Shown: positions 25,958 through 35,594, counted from the stretch's first letter. The stretch: 64,000 bases of DNA from JAWXCM01 sp034408745 (GCA_034408745.1 JAWXCM010000364.1:25487-89486); one strand, 5' to 3'. Made by a program: numbers and translations. Notes: a model not told the origin generated them from the letters alone.

Positions 25958-27711
25958 TAAGGGATGGTGCGGACTATTTTGTCCGCGAAATACACTTTTC
26001 CGTTCGCATTCATTCCGTATACACGAATATTCATCACGCCTGGAGCTCGAAACGCGTTCGATTTCAGGTCCCAGGTGCCGGAGCTGCCTGTCCCGATGAC
26101 GCGCATACCCTGCGCTTCGATCGGCATGTCGCCAGTCCAGAGATACAACATTGTGCGTGTGCCGCGAGTCTCGCGCTTCAGTTTGGCGGCAAACGCAGGC
26201 GGTTTTGAGAGCGAGATTTCGTCGGCTTTGGGCTCCGCAATCTCGAAGGGCACTTTCGTTGGCGCCGATTCCACTTCCTGCACCAGAAACGGCCGCGATT
26301 CGAACTTCCACGACCGGAGCATGCCTTCCTTGTGGCCCTCACGTGAGATATGAAGGACCCAGTCATGGTCGCGGCTGGGTGCTTCACCAGTGAATTTGTC
26401 GGACTTAAACTGCTTCAGAGGCACCGTCTCTCCGGTCGCCGGGTCGATCCACTTCACATCGTATTCGTGCTTCTCGACGCGAACCTCGATCGGCGCTGAA
26501 GGTTTCTCCACGTAAACGATGTACTCGGTTTCCGGAAGAGCGATCGCGCGTCCGCCATCCAGCTCGAAATAAGGCTCCAACTCCCAGTGCCGGGTGCCGT
26601 GAACCAGGTCGTACCAAACCGTCATGGCTTTCGCAGCCGCGGAATCGAGACTGCCGTCACCCGAGGGATATTGGCCATTCACAAAAGAGGTCCACAGGCG
26701 ACGGCGAAACTCGGCTGGCGACGCCTTCGTTGTGCCGAGCCCGGTGTTGACGCCGGGCAACGGATAGATCTGATGCTCGACAGCGGCGAGCGCGTCGTCG
26801 GCACTGCCGTAAACGATGTGGTCCAGCCACCCATCCGGCAGCAGGGAACTGGCTGTGGCCGAAGCGTGAGTGGAGCGAGGGTGCCGGTATGGGTCATTGT
26901 TTTTCAGGAACAGACCCATCTGTTTGGCAAGCTCTCGCCCACCGGTGTAGGACTCGAAGTTTTCCAGCAGTTGCCAGGTGATGTCGAAAGCGGAGTACCG
27001 GGCGATGAGGTAGCGGATGAAACGCTCGCGCTGTACAGCCATCGGCAGACGTTTCGCCAACTCGCCGTCAGCGCCGCCGAGCACCATGTCGATCGTGATT
27101 CCCTTGCTGTTCAGGTAGGCCGCGCGCTCATCGAGGCGGTTGTAAAAGGCCAGGTCGGGCATCGAGGCGTCGCGCCAGTTGCCGCCGGCGTAGCCCCGAA
27201 TATGGTTGAATTTTTCCGCTGCCCGGCCGTCGACGTAGGCGCGAAACTGCGCATCGTCCACCGAGCCGAGATCGAGCCTGGTGTCGCCCATCCACAAATG
27301 AGCCGCGCGCCCTTCGGTATATCGCCAGTGATGACCATTAGCGGGAATTACGAAGCCTCGTGCTTCGGCTTCGGTCGCCACAAACTTTCCCTGTTGCCCT
27401 TCGAATCGCCTGATGTTGCTGGTGATCTTGTATTCCCAGTCGCCGGGGTCCATGGGAGCGAATCGCACCATGAGCTTACCCTCGCCATTCCAAAACGCGG
27501 GCATCAACTGTGTGCGATGCCTTGGCGAGCGAAATTCTACCTGCAGTGTCGCCGTGAAATACGGATTGGGGTGTGTCTGACGCTCTGCGGGATTGAGTTC
27601 GAAGAGCAGCTCGCAGCGAGAATACACGGGCACCGAGCTGCATGGAGTCTGAGCAGCTGCGGCGTTCGCGAGAAGGACAGCGGCCGGCAGCAGGAACAGA
27701 CGGACGGACAT
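25957..27711 (-). CDS. Exported DUF5060/DUF4038-type glycoside hydrolase-like protein
   Basis: A 584-residue protein with a clear signal peptide (LFLLPAAVLLANAAAAQ). Residues about 30-120 form a beta-sandwich of the DUF5060 type (YFTATLQVEFRSP, MDPGDWEYKITSN). The next region (about 125-400) looks like the TIM barrel of DUF4038/apiosidase-like enzymes: WRYTEGRAAHLWMGDTRLDL, FNHIRGYAGGNW, ITWQLLENFESYTGGR. A beta-rich C-terminal domain closes the protein. A role in plant or microbial polysaccharide breakdown in the periplasm is inferred. It is the first gene of the leftward tsaB-mutM run. Confidence 0.75.
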   Translation of the reverse strand: MSVRLFLLPAAVLLANAAAAQTPCSSVPVYSRCELLFELNPAERQTHPNPYFTATLQVEFRSPRHRTQLMPAFWNGEGKLMVRFAPMDPGDWEYKITSNIRRFEGQQGKFVATEAEARGFVIPANGHHWRYTEGRAAHLWMGDTRLDLGSVDDAQFRAYVDGRAAEKFNHIRGYAGGNWRDASMPDLAFYNRLDERAAYLNSKGITIDMVLGGADGELAKRLPMAVQRERFIRYLIARYSAFDITWQLLENFESYTGGRELAKQMGLFLKNNDPYRHPRSTHASATASSLLPDGWLDHIVYGSADDALAAVEHQIYPLPGVNTGLGTTKASPAEFRRRLWTSFVNGQYPSGDGSLDSAAAKAMTVWYDLVHGTRHWELEPYFELDGGRAIALPETEYIVYVEKPSAPIEVRVEKHEYDVKWIDPATGETVPLKQFKSDKFTGEAPSRDHDWVLHISREGHKEGMLRSWKFESRPFLVQEVESAPTKVPFEIAEPKADEISLSKPPAFAAKLKRETRGTRTMLYLWTGDMPIEAQGMRVIGTGSSGTWDLKSNAFRAPGVMNIRVYGMNANGKVYFADKIVRTIP

Positions 27712-27728
27712 ACTTTCAGTGTAGAGAC

Positions 27729-28920
27729 TCAGTTGCCGTCAGGGACAAAGAAGCAAAACCGCGATCCCTCACCGGGGGTGCTGTCGACCCAGATACGACC
27801 GCCGTGGACCTCGACAATCTTTCGGCAGATAACCAAACCGATGCCTGTTCCCGGGTACTCCGCCCTGGAGTGAAGGCGCTGAAAAACTTCGAACACTCGG
27901 TGTTGATATTCGAGGTCAATGCCGATTCCGTTATCGGCGACGCTGCCCGGCCGTGATAGCCGCCCCAGCCGCGCCTCCGACATTCTGAATTGCCCGTTCG
28001 ACAAGTCTGGCCAGTCTGTGCTTCCGCCGTACACGGCCGCTTTTGCCAACGTTCTGAAGCAAGAGCAGACCCTGAAGCAGAGCTCTCAGCCGCGTGGCAC
28101 CTTCCACCGCGTACTCGATGAACTCATCGGCTTCGGCGTCGAGCTTGCCCCCGTACTTGCGCCGCAGCAGCTGGAGGTAGCTGGCAATGATCCGGAGCGG
28201 CTCCTGGAGATCGTGGGCCGACACGTAGGCGAGCTGTTCCAGTTCCGCGTTGAAGCGGGCGATATCGCGTGCCTGCCGGACCTGCTCATCGACAGACCGC
28301 TCCCTGGCCGTGACATCCAGATGCATGCCGACCCACATGCGAGTGCCGCCTTCGACCACGGGTATTCCACGGCTGAGTACCGTGAGCACCTCGCCAGCCG
28401 GGTTTTTCATGCGGTACTCGAAATCCCAAAAGTAGCCGTCGCGCATGCACCGGCTCCATTCGGCCAGCACCAGATTTCGCTATTCGGGCACGATCGGGGC
28501 GGTCCACCCGATTCCCAGCCCTTCTTCTGGTCCCAGCCCAAAGGTATTGCGGAACGATTCACTCAGGTGAATCATGTTGTGGTCGCCGTCGCTGATCCAG
28601 CCGCCAAAAGGGATCAGTTCGGCAAAATTTCGGAAGATCCGGTCGGATCGAGCCAGCGCTGCCTGGGTGCGGTAGAGGTTCGCGATCAGTCCCACGATCA
28701 AGCCGTTGACGCCCAGGAAGAAGCAGAATCTCAGAGCGGTGTTCAGGTCCTGAATTTGCAGCGCATAGTAAGGGGGCAGGAAGAAGTACAGGACAGGGAG
28801 GATGACTGTCAGCGAGACGCGCGTGAGAGTAGTACGGCCCTGGTCATGCCGGGCGGATGGGACGGAGTGGCCAGCCTTCATCAGGGAAGTTGGACGACGC
28901 TGCACCAAAAAAACTCGCAA
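27729..28920 (-). pseudogene. Membrane PAS-domain sensor histidine kinase, decayed
   Basis: Read leftward, 28920 to 28480 encodes membrane helices (VILPVLYFFLPPYYALQ, LGVNGLIVGLIANL) and the start of a PAS domain. A TAG then interrupts the frame in VPE*RNLVLAEW. The same frame continues through the PAS end, a HisKA domain with the phospho-His segment LAYVSAHDLQEPLRIIASY, and stops at about 27931. The ATPase end (ADNGIGIDLEYQHRVFEVF, TGIGLVICRKIVEVHGGRIW) is in another frame. Some 50 residues around the ATPase N-box appear to be missing. The intact response regulator at 28881 overlaps its 5' end and was probably its partner. Confidence 0.85.
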
Positions 28921-29318
28921 GTCTGGATCGCTTTCAGGTACTCGTCCAGATCGCTCGGCTTTCTGATGTAGCAGTTGGCATGCAGTTCATAGGCTTGCTG
29001 CACGTCGTTGTTTGCATCCGAAGTCGTAAGTACGATAACTGGGATGGTCCGCAGATCCGGATCCTTCTTAATCTGTGCGAGTACTTCGCGACCATCTTTT
29101 CGTGGAAGATTGAGATCCAGAAAGATCAGGTCCGGACGGTCTGCATCCATGTATGGCGGCTTCCTGTGAAGGAAACGCAGAGCGGCCTCGCCGTCCTCTA
29201 CTACCAGGAGACGGCTGGAGGTGCCGTTAGTCACCAGTGCTTCCCGCATAAGTCGAACATCACCCGGATTATCTTCCACCAGCAGGATGCTGATGACGGG
29301 GCGGGAAGCAGAGATCAC
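28881..29318 (-). CDS. Single-domain response regulator (Rcp1/CheY-like)
   Basis: A 145-residue receiver domain. The acidic pair is in ILLVEDNPGDVRLM, the phospho-accepting Asp is in LIFLDLNLPRKDG, followed by VIVLTTSDANND (Thr/Ser switch) and CYIRKPSDLDEYL (conserved Lys). The NPGDVRLMREAL and FLDLNLPRKDG forms are typical of Rcp1-like regulators that pair with PAS or phytochrome kinases. The start is a GTG with AGAAGGTG upstream. Its cognate kinase immediately downstream is broken. Confidence 0.88.
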   Translation of the reverse strand: MISASRPVISILLVEDNPGDVRLMREALVTNGTSSRLLVVEDGEAALRFLHRKPPYMDADRPDLIFLDLNLPRKDGREVLAQIKKDPDLRTIPVIVLTTSDANNDVQQAYELHANCYIRKPSDLDEYLKAIQTCEFFWCSVVQLP

Positions 29319-29679
29319 GAATCACCTTCTAAGTGGGATAACTGCGAGGCGGAGAACAGAACGAGGTCACACAATTCTAACAAGCCTGCCACAAAAGTGG
29401 ATGACAGATAACGATTCATAACCGTTAGGATCGGGAGCCCGCGCGCACAACCTGGACGTGCTGAGGAAAATCTCCGTAAAGTGTGCCTTGCGTAACATTA
29501 GTTTGCAGGGAACTACAACAGGGGGAGGGTGATCCCCGCGTTGTTCCCGTTCCATGTGGGCACCGTCCAGGTTATCATGAAATTTCAACCGGCAGACGTT
29601 GTATCAGGATTGCCAGGGTCACAGGCAGTGTGTGCTCACTGGGGATACACGCGACGGCGCATGGCCAGAAGGTAGCGAA
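29319..29679. other. Intergenic region, no gene recognised
   Basis: This stretch lies between the divergent response regulator and HTH genes. It should contain promoters in both directions. No repeat, hairpin or protein-like frame stands out, apart from a short GGGGGAGGGTGATCCCC-type dyad near 29521-29537. Confidence 0.4.
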
Positions 29680-29967
29680 ATGCCCACAACGACGCTCGCA
29701 GAGATCTCGGATAAGACGAAGATTAGTAAGTTCTTTCTGGACGCAATCGAAAACGGAGAATTTAGCAAGCTGCCGGGCGGTATCTTTGACCGTAGCTTCA
29801 TCCGTCAGTACGCCGAGGCGGCAGGGCTCGATGCCGAGCCCATCCTGGAGCGGTACCAGCAGTTTCATGAGCGGCGAGAGCAAATGGCGGCACCGGCCGC
29901 GCCTCGCCAAAGCCGGCCGGCTTCAGCCCTTCGCACGCTGTTTGCCTGGGCGACGTCCGGCTCCTGA
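29680..29967 (+). CDS. Helix-turn-helix protein, RodZ N-terminal-like (HTH_25), possibly truncated
   Basis: A 95-residue protein. LAEISDKTKISKFFLDAIENGEFSKLPGGIFDRSFIRQYAEAAGLD matches the second half of the RodZ/HTH_25 domain, whose usual LEEIA-TKIS-LP-GVF-R-FVR-YA pattern is complete. The usual first helix (GERLRxARxxRG) is not present before the ATG. No frame upstream supplies it cleanly, so the gene may be 5'-truncated or the start mis-set. It lacks the RodZ membrane helix and periplasmic domain. DNA binding or a protein-interaction role is inferred. Confidence 0.6.
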   Translation: MPTTTLAEISDKTKISKFFLDAIENGEFSKLPGGIFDRSFIRQYAEAAGLDAEPILERYQQFHERREQMAAPAAPRQSRPASALRTLFAWATSGS

Positions 29968-29975
29968 TTTCCCGG

Positions 29976-31022
29976 TTAGCAGGCAATTTGCTGCTGCGTC
30001 ATGCAGTGAAGCGTCCCGAGCCCCAAAACCAAATCCAGGCAGTGAATGCCAGTCACCTCGCGATCCGGAAACAGTTCGGCGAGCGTGTTTAGCGCAACCC
30101 GGTCCCGCGGATCGTTGAACGTTGGAACCAGCACCATCTTGTTCGCGATGTAGAAGTTGGCATAACTGGCCGGAAGCGGCTGGCCTGCGAACTCCACCGG
30201 TGCGGGCATCGGAAGCGGCACCACGCGGAGTGGCTCACCGTCCTGGTCACGCATTTCTCGCAGTAACGAAATGTTTTCAAGCAGCGGCTCGTAGTTCGGA
30301 CTTGCCGGATCGGCTTCGGACGCGATAACGACCGTGCGAGGGTCGGTAAAACGAGCCAGATCGTCGACGTGGCCGTGCGTGTCGTCCCCATAAATACCGT
30401 TGCGTAGCCACAGGGTGTGTCGGATGCCGAGATACTGGGCGAATACATCCTCCAGGTCCTCACGCGTAAGTCCGGGGTTCCGAGACTGCACGTCGCTGAG
30501 CAGGCACTCTTCGGTGGTGAGAATGGTGCCGAGGCCATTTACGTCGATGCTCCCGCCTTCCAGCACCACCCGTCGACCGCGAAATACCGGCTGAACTTCA
30601 GGTGTGCCCAGGCGTGCTGCGACAGCGGAAGGGACTGCGTCGTCCACCTGCCAGTTGTCGTACTTGGCCCAGCCGTTAAAACCCCAGTTGAGGATCACGG
30701 GCCGGCCCGCCTCGTCGCGAACCCAAATCGGGCAAAAGTCGCGGGTCCAGCTGCGATCCGTGGGGCATTCGAAAAAGTCCACGGCGGCAAGGTTAGCGCC
30801 AGCGTCTTCGAGCATGACTCGGGCCAGTTCCGCGCTGTCCGGATCATTGATAAGGATGTGGACGCGCTCGACGCGGGACAGCCGGCGGACGATGTCGCAG
30901 TACACCCACGGAATCGGTTCGAACTTGCCGGGCCAGTCGGTGCGTTCGTGCGGCCAGGCGAGCCATGTGCCTTCGTGCGGCTCCCATTCGGCCGGCATGC
31001 GGTAGCGAGTTGTGGTGGCCAT
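29976..31022 (-). CDS. aguA: Agmatine deiminase
   Basis: A 348-residue member of the peptidyl-arginine-deiminase/agmatine deiminase family, which converts agmatine to N-carbamoylputrescine and ammonia. The start RMPAEWEPHEGTWLAWPH, the active-site segment TDRSWTRDFCPIW, VVLEGGSIDVNGLG, GDDTHGHVDDLARF and the C-terminal catalytic-Cys segment LGTLHCMTQQ are all present. The ATG at 31022 overlaps the TGA of aguB (TGATG), fixing the start and the operon order aguB-aguA. Confidence 0.93.
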   Translation of the reverse strand: MATTTRYRMPAEWEPHEGTWLAWPHERTDWPGKFEPIPWVYCDIVRRLSRVERVHILINDPDSAELARVMLEDAGANLAAVDFFECPTDRSWTRDFCPIWVRDEAGRPVILNWGFNGWAKYDNWQVDDAVPSAVAARLGTPEVQPVFRGRRVVLEGGSIDVNGLGTILTTEECLLSDVQSRNPGLTREDLEDVFAQYLGIRHTLWLRNGIYGDDTHGHVDDLARFTDPRTVVIASEADPASPNYEPLLENISLLREMRDQDGEPLRVVPLPMPAPVEFAGQPLPASYANFYIANKMVLVPTFNDPRDRVALNTLAELFPDREVTGIHCLDLVLGLGTLHCMTQQQIAC

Positions 31023-31921
31023 CAGCCGATCCACCGGCTGGTGAGCGGGCCGTAGGCGTCGATGCGGCGGTCGCGCAGGAAGGGCCAGTTGCGCCGGACC
31101 TCGTCTATACGGGCTGGGTCGATTTCTGCCACCAGCACCTCTTCTTTATCGCCTGAAGCCTGGGCTATAACCTGCCCAAACGGATCGGCGATAAACGAAT
31201 TACCCCAGAACTCGAGACCACTATCGGGTGTTCCTTCGAACCCGATCCGATTCACGGCGCAGACATAGATTCCGTTCGCGATCGCGTGTGCCCGCTGAAT
31301 GGTGCGCCAGGCATCCAGCTGGGCAGCTCCGTATTGCTCCTTCTCCGCCGGGTGCCAGCCGATCGCCGTGGGGTAAAACAACACCGAAGCACCTCCAAGC
31401 GCCGACAGCCGGGCCCCTTCCGGATACCACTGATCCCAGCACACCAGCGTGCCGATGCGTCCGAATTTCGTATTGAAGTTCGGGAATCCTGTGTCGCCCG
31501 GGGTGAAGTAGAACTTCTCGTAGTACAGCGGATCGTCCGGGATGTGCATCTTGCGGTAGATGCCGAGCATTTCGCCGTCAGCGTCCAGAATGGCTGCCGT
31601 GTTGTGATACAACCCCTGTGCGCGCTTCTCAAACAGCGATGCCACTACCGCCACACCGGCCTCTTTCGCCACCTTGCCGATCACGTCCGTGGAGGGCCCG
31701 GGGATGGGTTCGGCCAGATCGAACAGGTCGGCGCTCTCCACGCGGCAGAAGTACTGAGAGCGAAACAGCTCCTGCAGGCAGACCACCTGCGCGCCCTGCT
31801 TCGCCGCTTCCCGAATTACCTCGACTGCCTTGTCGAGGTTTGCGTCCACATCGGTCGAGCACGCGAACTGTGCAATCCCAACCCGAAACTTGCTTTCCCG
31901 CATCGCTGCCATGCTTTCCAT
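31022..31921 (-). CDS. aguB: N-carbamoylputrescine amidase
   Basis: A 299-residue nitrilase-superfamily enzyme that hydrolyses N-carbamoylputrescine to putrescine, the step after agmatine deiminase. The Glu-Lys-Cys triad is visible in VCLQELFRSQYF (Glu), GIYRKMHIPDDP (Lys) and GTLVCWDQWYPEGAR (Cys). NRIGFEG and FWGNSFIADPFG are also typical. In-frame ATGs at 31921, 31912 and 31903 leave the exact start open. It is divergent from the M14 peptidase with 30 bases between starts. Confidence 0.93.
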   Translation of the reverse strand: MESMAAMRESKFRVGIAQFACSTDVDANLDKAVEVIREAAKQGAQVVCLQELFRSQYFCRVESADLFDLAEPIPGPSTDVIGKVAKEAGVAVVASLFEKRAQGLYHNTAAILDADGEMLGIYRKMHIPDDPLYYEKFYFTPGDTGFPNFNTKFGRIGTLVCWDQWYPEGARLSALGGASVLFYPTAIGWHPAEKEQYGAAQLDAWRTIQRAHAIANGIYVCAVNRIGFEGTPDSGLEFWGNSFIADPFGQVIAQASGDKEEVLVAEIDPARIDEVRRNWPFLRDRRIDAYGPLTSRWIG

Positions 31922-31951
31922 TATCCAGGTGCGCGGTATGCTGTCTGAATC

Positions 31952-34471
31952 ATGCTTCAGCGAGTTTGTACGCTCCTGGTGTGTTGTGCGTTATGGTTGC
32001 CCGCCGCGGCTCCTCGTCCTAAAGAAGTGCTCGGTTTCGAACCGGGTGAGGACTACAAACTCGCCAACTATTCCCAGATCACGAGCTATTTTCAGAAGCT
32101 GGCGGCGTCGACGGACCGCATGCGCCTGGTGGAGTACGGAAAGACCTCGCAGGGCCGCACCTCTTATATGGCGTTCTTCTCGTCGCCGGAGAATCTGCGT
32201 CAGCTGGACCGGTTTAAAGAGATCAACCGCAAACTCGCTCTCGGCCTGGTCCCAGGCGCAGCGGAAGCGCAGGCACTGGCGAAAGAGGGCAAGGTTTTTG
32301 TCTGGATCGATTCTGGTCTGCACGCCACTGAGGTGGCTCCCGCACAGCATTCGCCGGAACTCGCTTACCGCATGGTCACGGAGGAATCCGATGAGATGCG
32401 CCGCATTCGGGACAGGGTAATCCTGATTCAGATACCGTGCATCAATCCGGATGGGCTCGACATGGTGGTCGAGTGGTACCGAAAGAATGTGGGCACTCCT
32501 TACGAGCTGGCTCCTCTGCCGGGTCTGTACCAGAAGTATGCCGGGCATGACAATAACCGCGACTGGTACATGATGAACCTGCAGGAAACTCGCAACGTAA
32601 GCAGGCTTCTGTTTGAGGAGTGGTTCCCGCAGATCGTTTACAACCAGCACCAGTCTCCTGCTTTCCCGGCTCGCATCTTCGTCCCGCCGTACGCCGAGCC
32701 GCTGAATCCGAATATCCCGGCGCCGGTAATGGAAGGTATCAACTTAATAGGTGCGGCGATGAAGGAGCGGTTCGCTCGGGAGAGTAAGCCGGGCATTTTG
32801 TCTTATTTCGGGTTCGACGCCTGGTGGAATGGCGGTCTCCGGTCCGTGCCGGCATTCCACAATATGCATGGAATTCTCACCGAAACCGCGCTCCACGGCT
32901 ATGCTACGCCGCGTGTTTACAAGCCGGCCGATTTCCCTGAGCGATTCGGAAACGGCATGCCAACGAAGCAGCCGACCGTGTTTTATGAGCGTCCGTGGAT
33001 GGGCGGCAAGTGGGGTACCCGGGAAGCCATCGATTACATGTTGACCGCGGACATGGCCATTCTCGATCTGGCGTCGACGCGCAGCGAAGCATTTCTGTCC
33101 AAAGCATGGCAAATGGCCCGAGACAATATCGAGGCTGGCAAGAAATCCGCGCCCTATGCTTACGTAATTCCTCAGGATCAGTGGGACAAATCGAGTTCGG
33201 TGGAGATGCTGCGACGCCTGCAAATGGGTGGCATCACGGTCCACCGTTCCACCTCGGCGTTCACAGTCGGAGGACAGAAGCACCCCGCCGGCACCTTCGT
33301 CCTGCTGGCGGCCCAGCCGTTTCGAGGATATCTTGTCGATTTGATGGAACCGCAGAAGTATCCGGAGATTCGTTCCGGTACAACGGGTCCGACAAAGCGG
33401 CCTTACGACGTCGCCGGCTGGACACTGCCGATGCAGATGGGTGTGAAGGTCCAGCGGTCCGACGATATGTTTCAGGCCTCGCTGGAGCCGGCGACCTCCC
33501 TTGCGCTGCCGCCGCCAGCCTGGGATTTCCGGGACACGGGTTCGTTTCGTACCGTCGCCGACGCGCTGGCGAAGAACGAGAATGTTCGCCGAGCCGAGGA
33601 TGGCCGATTTCTGCGCTCATCGGACGGCGATTACCGCCGCGCAAAATGGGAGCTCGCCGCGCCGCGTGTAGGCCTCTACATGTCCTGGAGCCCCAACATC
33701 GACGCGGGCTGGACGCAATTCCTGCTGGACGAGTTCCGCGTCGGCAATACCGTTCTTCGCAATGACGACATTCGCAAAGGCAATCTGCGGGCGCGTTTCG
33801 ACACCATCATCCTGCCGGATCAGGCCATGGAGTCGATACTGCACGGGTGGCGCGAAGGCCAGCAGGTGGGCGGTGGAGCCAACACCACCGCGGCGCAGCA
33901 GCGGCCCGAATTCACCGGAGGCATTGGACTCCAGGGAGCGGCTGCGCTGGAGGCCTTCGTGCGCGAAGGCGGCACGCTGCTCGCTTTTGACGATGCGTCG
34001 GACCTGCCCGTCCAGTTGTTCGGGCTGCCCGTACGCTCGGCACTTGCAGGTGCACCCGGAGGCGGAGCGGATGAGGCTGCGGACTCGGCCGCCGGGGCGG
34101 GGTACTACAGCCCGGGTTCCATCCTGAGAATTCAGGTTGACACGGCGCAGCCTGTCGCGCTGGGCATGCCCGCGGACTCGTTCGCATTCCAAAGCGGAGG
34201 CAAGGCGTGGGACATCCGGCTGCTTGCGGATTTCAACAAAGGAGACCGAGCCATCGCGTCGGTCGCGAAGTATGCGTCCCGCGATTTGCTCGCCTCGGGC
34301 TGGCTTTCCGGTGAAAAGCGAGTTGCCGGCAAGAGCCTTCTCATTGATGCGCGACACGGCCAGGGGCGCGTGGTGCTGTTTGGGTTTCGGCCTCAGTTCC
34401 GGGGGCAGTCGTGGGCCACGTTCCGGCTGGTTCTGAACGCGGTTTATCTGTCGTCGGCGAAAATGCTGTAA
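31952..34471 (+). CDS. M14-family zinc carboxypeptidase-like protein, exported
   Basis: An 839-residue protein with a signal peptide (CTLLVCCALWLPAAAP). The N-terminal half resembles M14 carboxypeptidases: GKTSQGRTSYMAFFSS, the zinc motif DSGLHATEVAPAQ (His-x-x-Glu), IQIPCINPDGLD, HDNNRDWYMMNLQET, the third-ligand region YNQHQSP, and TETALHGYATP. The long C-terminal half (about 400-839) is of another kind, with glutamine-amidotransferase-like segments (EAFVREGGTLLAFDDASD, HGQGRVVLFGFRPQFR). This two-part build is known for large predicted secreted peptidases. The substrate is unknown. Confidence 0.85.
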   Translation: MLQRVCTLLVCCALWLPAAAPRPKEVLGFEPGEDYKLANYSQITSYFQKLAASTDRMRLVEYGKTSQGRTSYMAFFSSPENLRQLDRFKEINRKLALGLVPGAAEAQALAKEGKVFVWIDSGLHATEVAPAQHSPELAYRMVTEESDEMRRIRDRVILIQIPCINPDGLDMVVEWYRKNVGTPYELAPLPGLYQKYAGHDNNRDWYMMNLQETRNVSRLLFEEWFPQIVYNQHQSPAFPARIFVPPYAEPLNPNIPAPVMEGINLIGAAMKERFARESKPGILSYFGFDAWWNGGLRSVPAFHNMHGILTETALHGYATPRVYKPADFPERFGNGMPTKQPTVFYERPWMGGKWGTREAIDYMLTADMAILDLASTRSEAFLSKAWQMARDNIEAGKKSAPYAYVIPQDQWDKSSSVEMLRRLQMGGITVHRSTSAFTVGGQKHPAGTFVLLAAQPFRGYLVDLMEPQKYPEIRSGTTGPTKRPYDVAGWTLPMQMGVKVQRSDDMFQASLEPATSLALPPPAWDFRDTGSFRTVADALAKNENVRRAEDGRFLRSSDGDYRRAKWELAAPRVGLYMSWSPNIDAGWTQFLLDEFRVGNTVLRNDDIRKGNLRARFDTIILPDQAMESILHGWREGQQVGGGANTTAAQQRPEFTGGIGLQGAAALEAFVREGGTLLAFDDASDLPVQLFGLPVRSALAGAPGGGADEAADSAAGAGYYSPGSILRIQVDTAQPVALGMPADSFAFQSGGKAWDIRLLADFNKGDRAIASVAKYASRDLLASGWLSGEKRVAGKSLLIDARHGQGRVVLFGFRPQFRGQSWATFRLVLNAVYLSSAKML

Positions 34472-34528
34472 TCGGGCCAGCGCGGTTACCGGTGCGTTCC
34501 ATCTGGAGCAGTACTACCTGAAAGTCAT

Positions 34529-34542
34529 GGAACCAAGGTTCC
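34529..34542. repeat. Short perfect inverted repeat upstream of the PEP-CTERM gene
   Basis: GGAACC-AA-GGTTCC, a perfect 14-base dyad, lies in the 220-base stretch between the M14 gene and the PEP-CTERM gene. The same stretch holds GGTACC and a related GTACC dozens of bases apart. A regulatory role is possible but unsupported. No other gene is visible in 34472-34691. Confidence 0.3.
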
Positions 34543-34691
34543 GGAGCGCCCTCGGGCACTACTGGTACCTCCGTCCCGTTGCATGGGAAAAGTACCATTA
34601 CCCCTTTAAAAACAACTACTTGCATGTTGACTATCCTGCTCAGGCAGTGAGAACATTGCCAACGAAGCATTTATTTTTACAAGGGATGAAC

Positions 34692-35522
34692 ATGAAGAAA
34701 TTCTTGCAAGCTGGAGTCTGGGTTCTGCTGTCGATGGTTGGGGCGACGGAGGCCTTCGCGACACAGGCCACCTTCAACTTCACGTCGAACCAGATCGTCG
34801 CGGCATTTTCGACCGACTCGTGGAACGGGACCACAGGCTGGCTCGGATCCTACGCATACGGCACGGCCGGCGGGGGGGGGCGGCCCAATAACTACAACGG
34901 AGCTTTGGGCGACTGGCAGTCGTTTCCGGGGGATTCCACTGCCGTGATCACCGATTTCTATATGCGTCCTGACAACCTGGACGGTCTTACGGCCGCTACA
35001 TACAGCGTGATATCGCAGACCAGCGGATCCTCTCCTAACTTCGCGGTCCGCGGTAGTGGTTCTCTGCTGCCGAACTACCTCAGCAGTCAGTACCAGGGCT
35101 CGAACAGCGGGCTACCGACTTACATTGCCAACTCGAATTCCAGCCACTTGTTTGCGGAGTACGGCGACGCCGCTGCGACTACCAACCCGCGCTACGGCAT
35201 TTTTGCCAGCAGCGTGACCACCAGCACTTTGCCTGCCGAATACAGCAAGATTCAGAACGTCGGCTACAGCGTTACGCTGGATGGTAGTTACACAATAGGT
35301 ACGTCCTATAAGTTCGTCTTCTATCTTTGGGGCGATCAGTTGAACAATAACTTTGGCGCTTCCCCTGCCTGGCTTTCCCCGTCGAGCGGAAGTAAAGATC
35401 AGTTTCTCGGCGCATTTGCTCTGAATGTGACCGCGGAAACGCCGGAGCCGGGCACGTTTGCACTGCTCGCAGCCGGATTGGTAAGTGCTGTTGCGATCAG
35501 CCGCCGTCGTAAGAGCGCGTGA
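34692..35522 (+). CDS. PEP-CTERM sorted exported protein
   Basis: A 276-residue protein. MKKFLQAGVWVLLSMVGATEAFA is the signal peptide. The mature part is Ser/Thr/Asn/Gly-rich and beta-type. The C-terminus TPEPGTFALLAAGLVSAVAISRRRKSA is a full PEP-CTERM sorting signal: the PEP motif, a hydrophobic helix, and an Arg cluster, processed by an exosortase. The ATG at 34692 fits an AAGGG ribosome site 6 bases upstream, better than the in-frame ATG at 34686. A strong hairpin terminator follows. Function is probably in the cell envelope or matrix. Confidence 0.85.
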   Translation: MKKFLQAGVWVLLSMVGATEAFATQATFNFTSNQIVAAFSTDSWNGTTGWLGSYAYGTAGGGGRPNNYNGALGDWQSFPGDSTAVITDFYMRPDNLDGLTAATYSVISQTSGSSPNFAVRGSGSLLPNYLSSQYQGSNSGLPTYIANSNSSHLFAEYGDAAATTNPRYGIFASSVTTSTLPAEYSKIQNVGYSVTLDGSYTIGTSYKFVFYLWGDQLNNNFGASPAWLSPSSGSKDQFLGAFALNVTAETPEPGTFALLAAGLVSAVAISRRRKSA

Positions 35523-35594
35523 GGTAACTTCCTGGCGAAGCGAACTGATACGCGGCCGTAACACTATCTGTTTCCAATACATGGGAATCACTAA

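Noticed and set aside
26587..27873. Rightward 428-codon frame
   Set aside because: Antisense to the signal-peptide-bearing DUF5060-type gene and without any domain pattern.
29483..30118. Rightward 211-codon frame over the HTH gene
   Set aside because: It covers the HTH gene in another frame and the aguA 3' end; the HTH frame has the recognisable domain.
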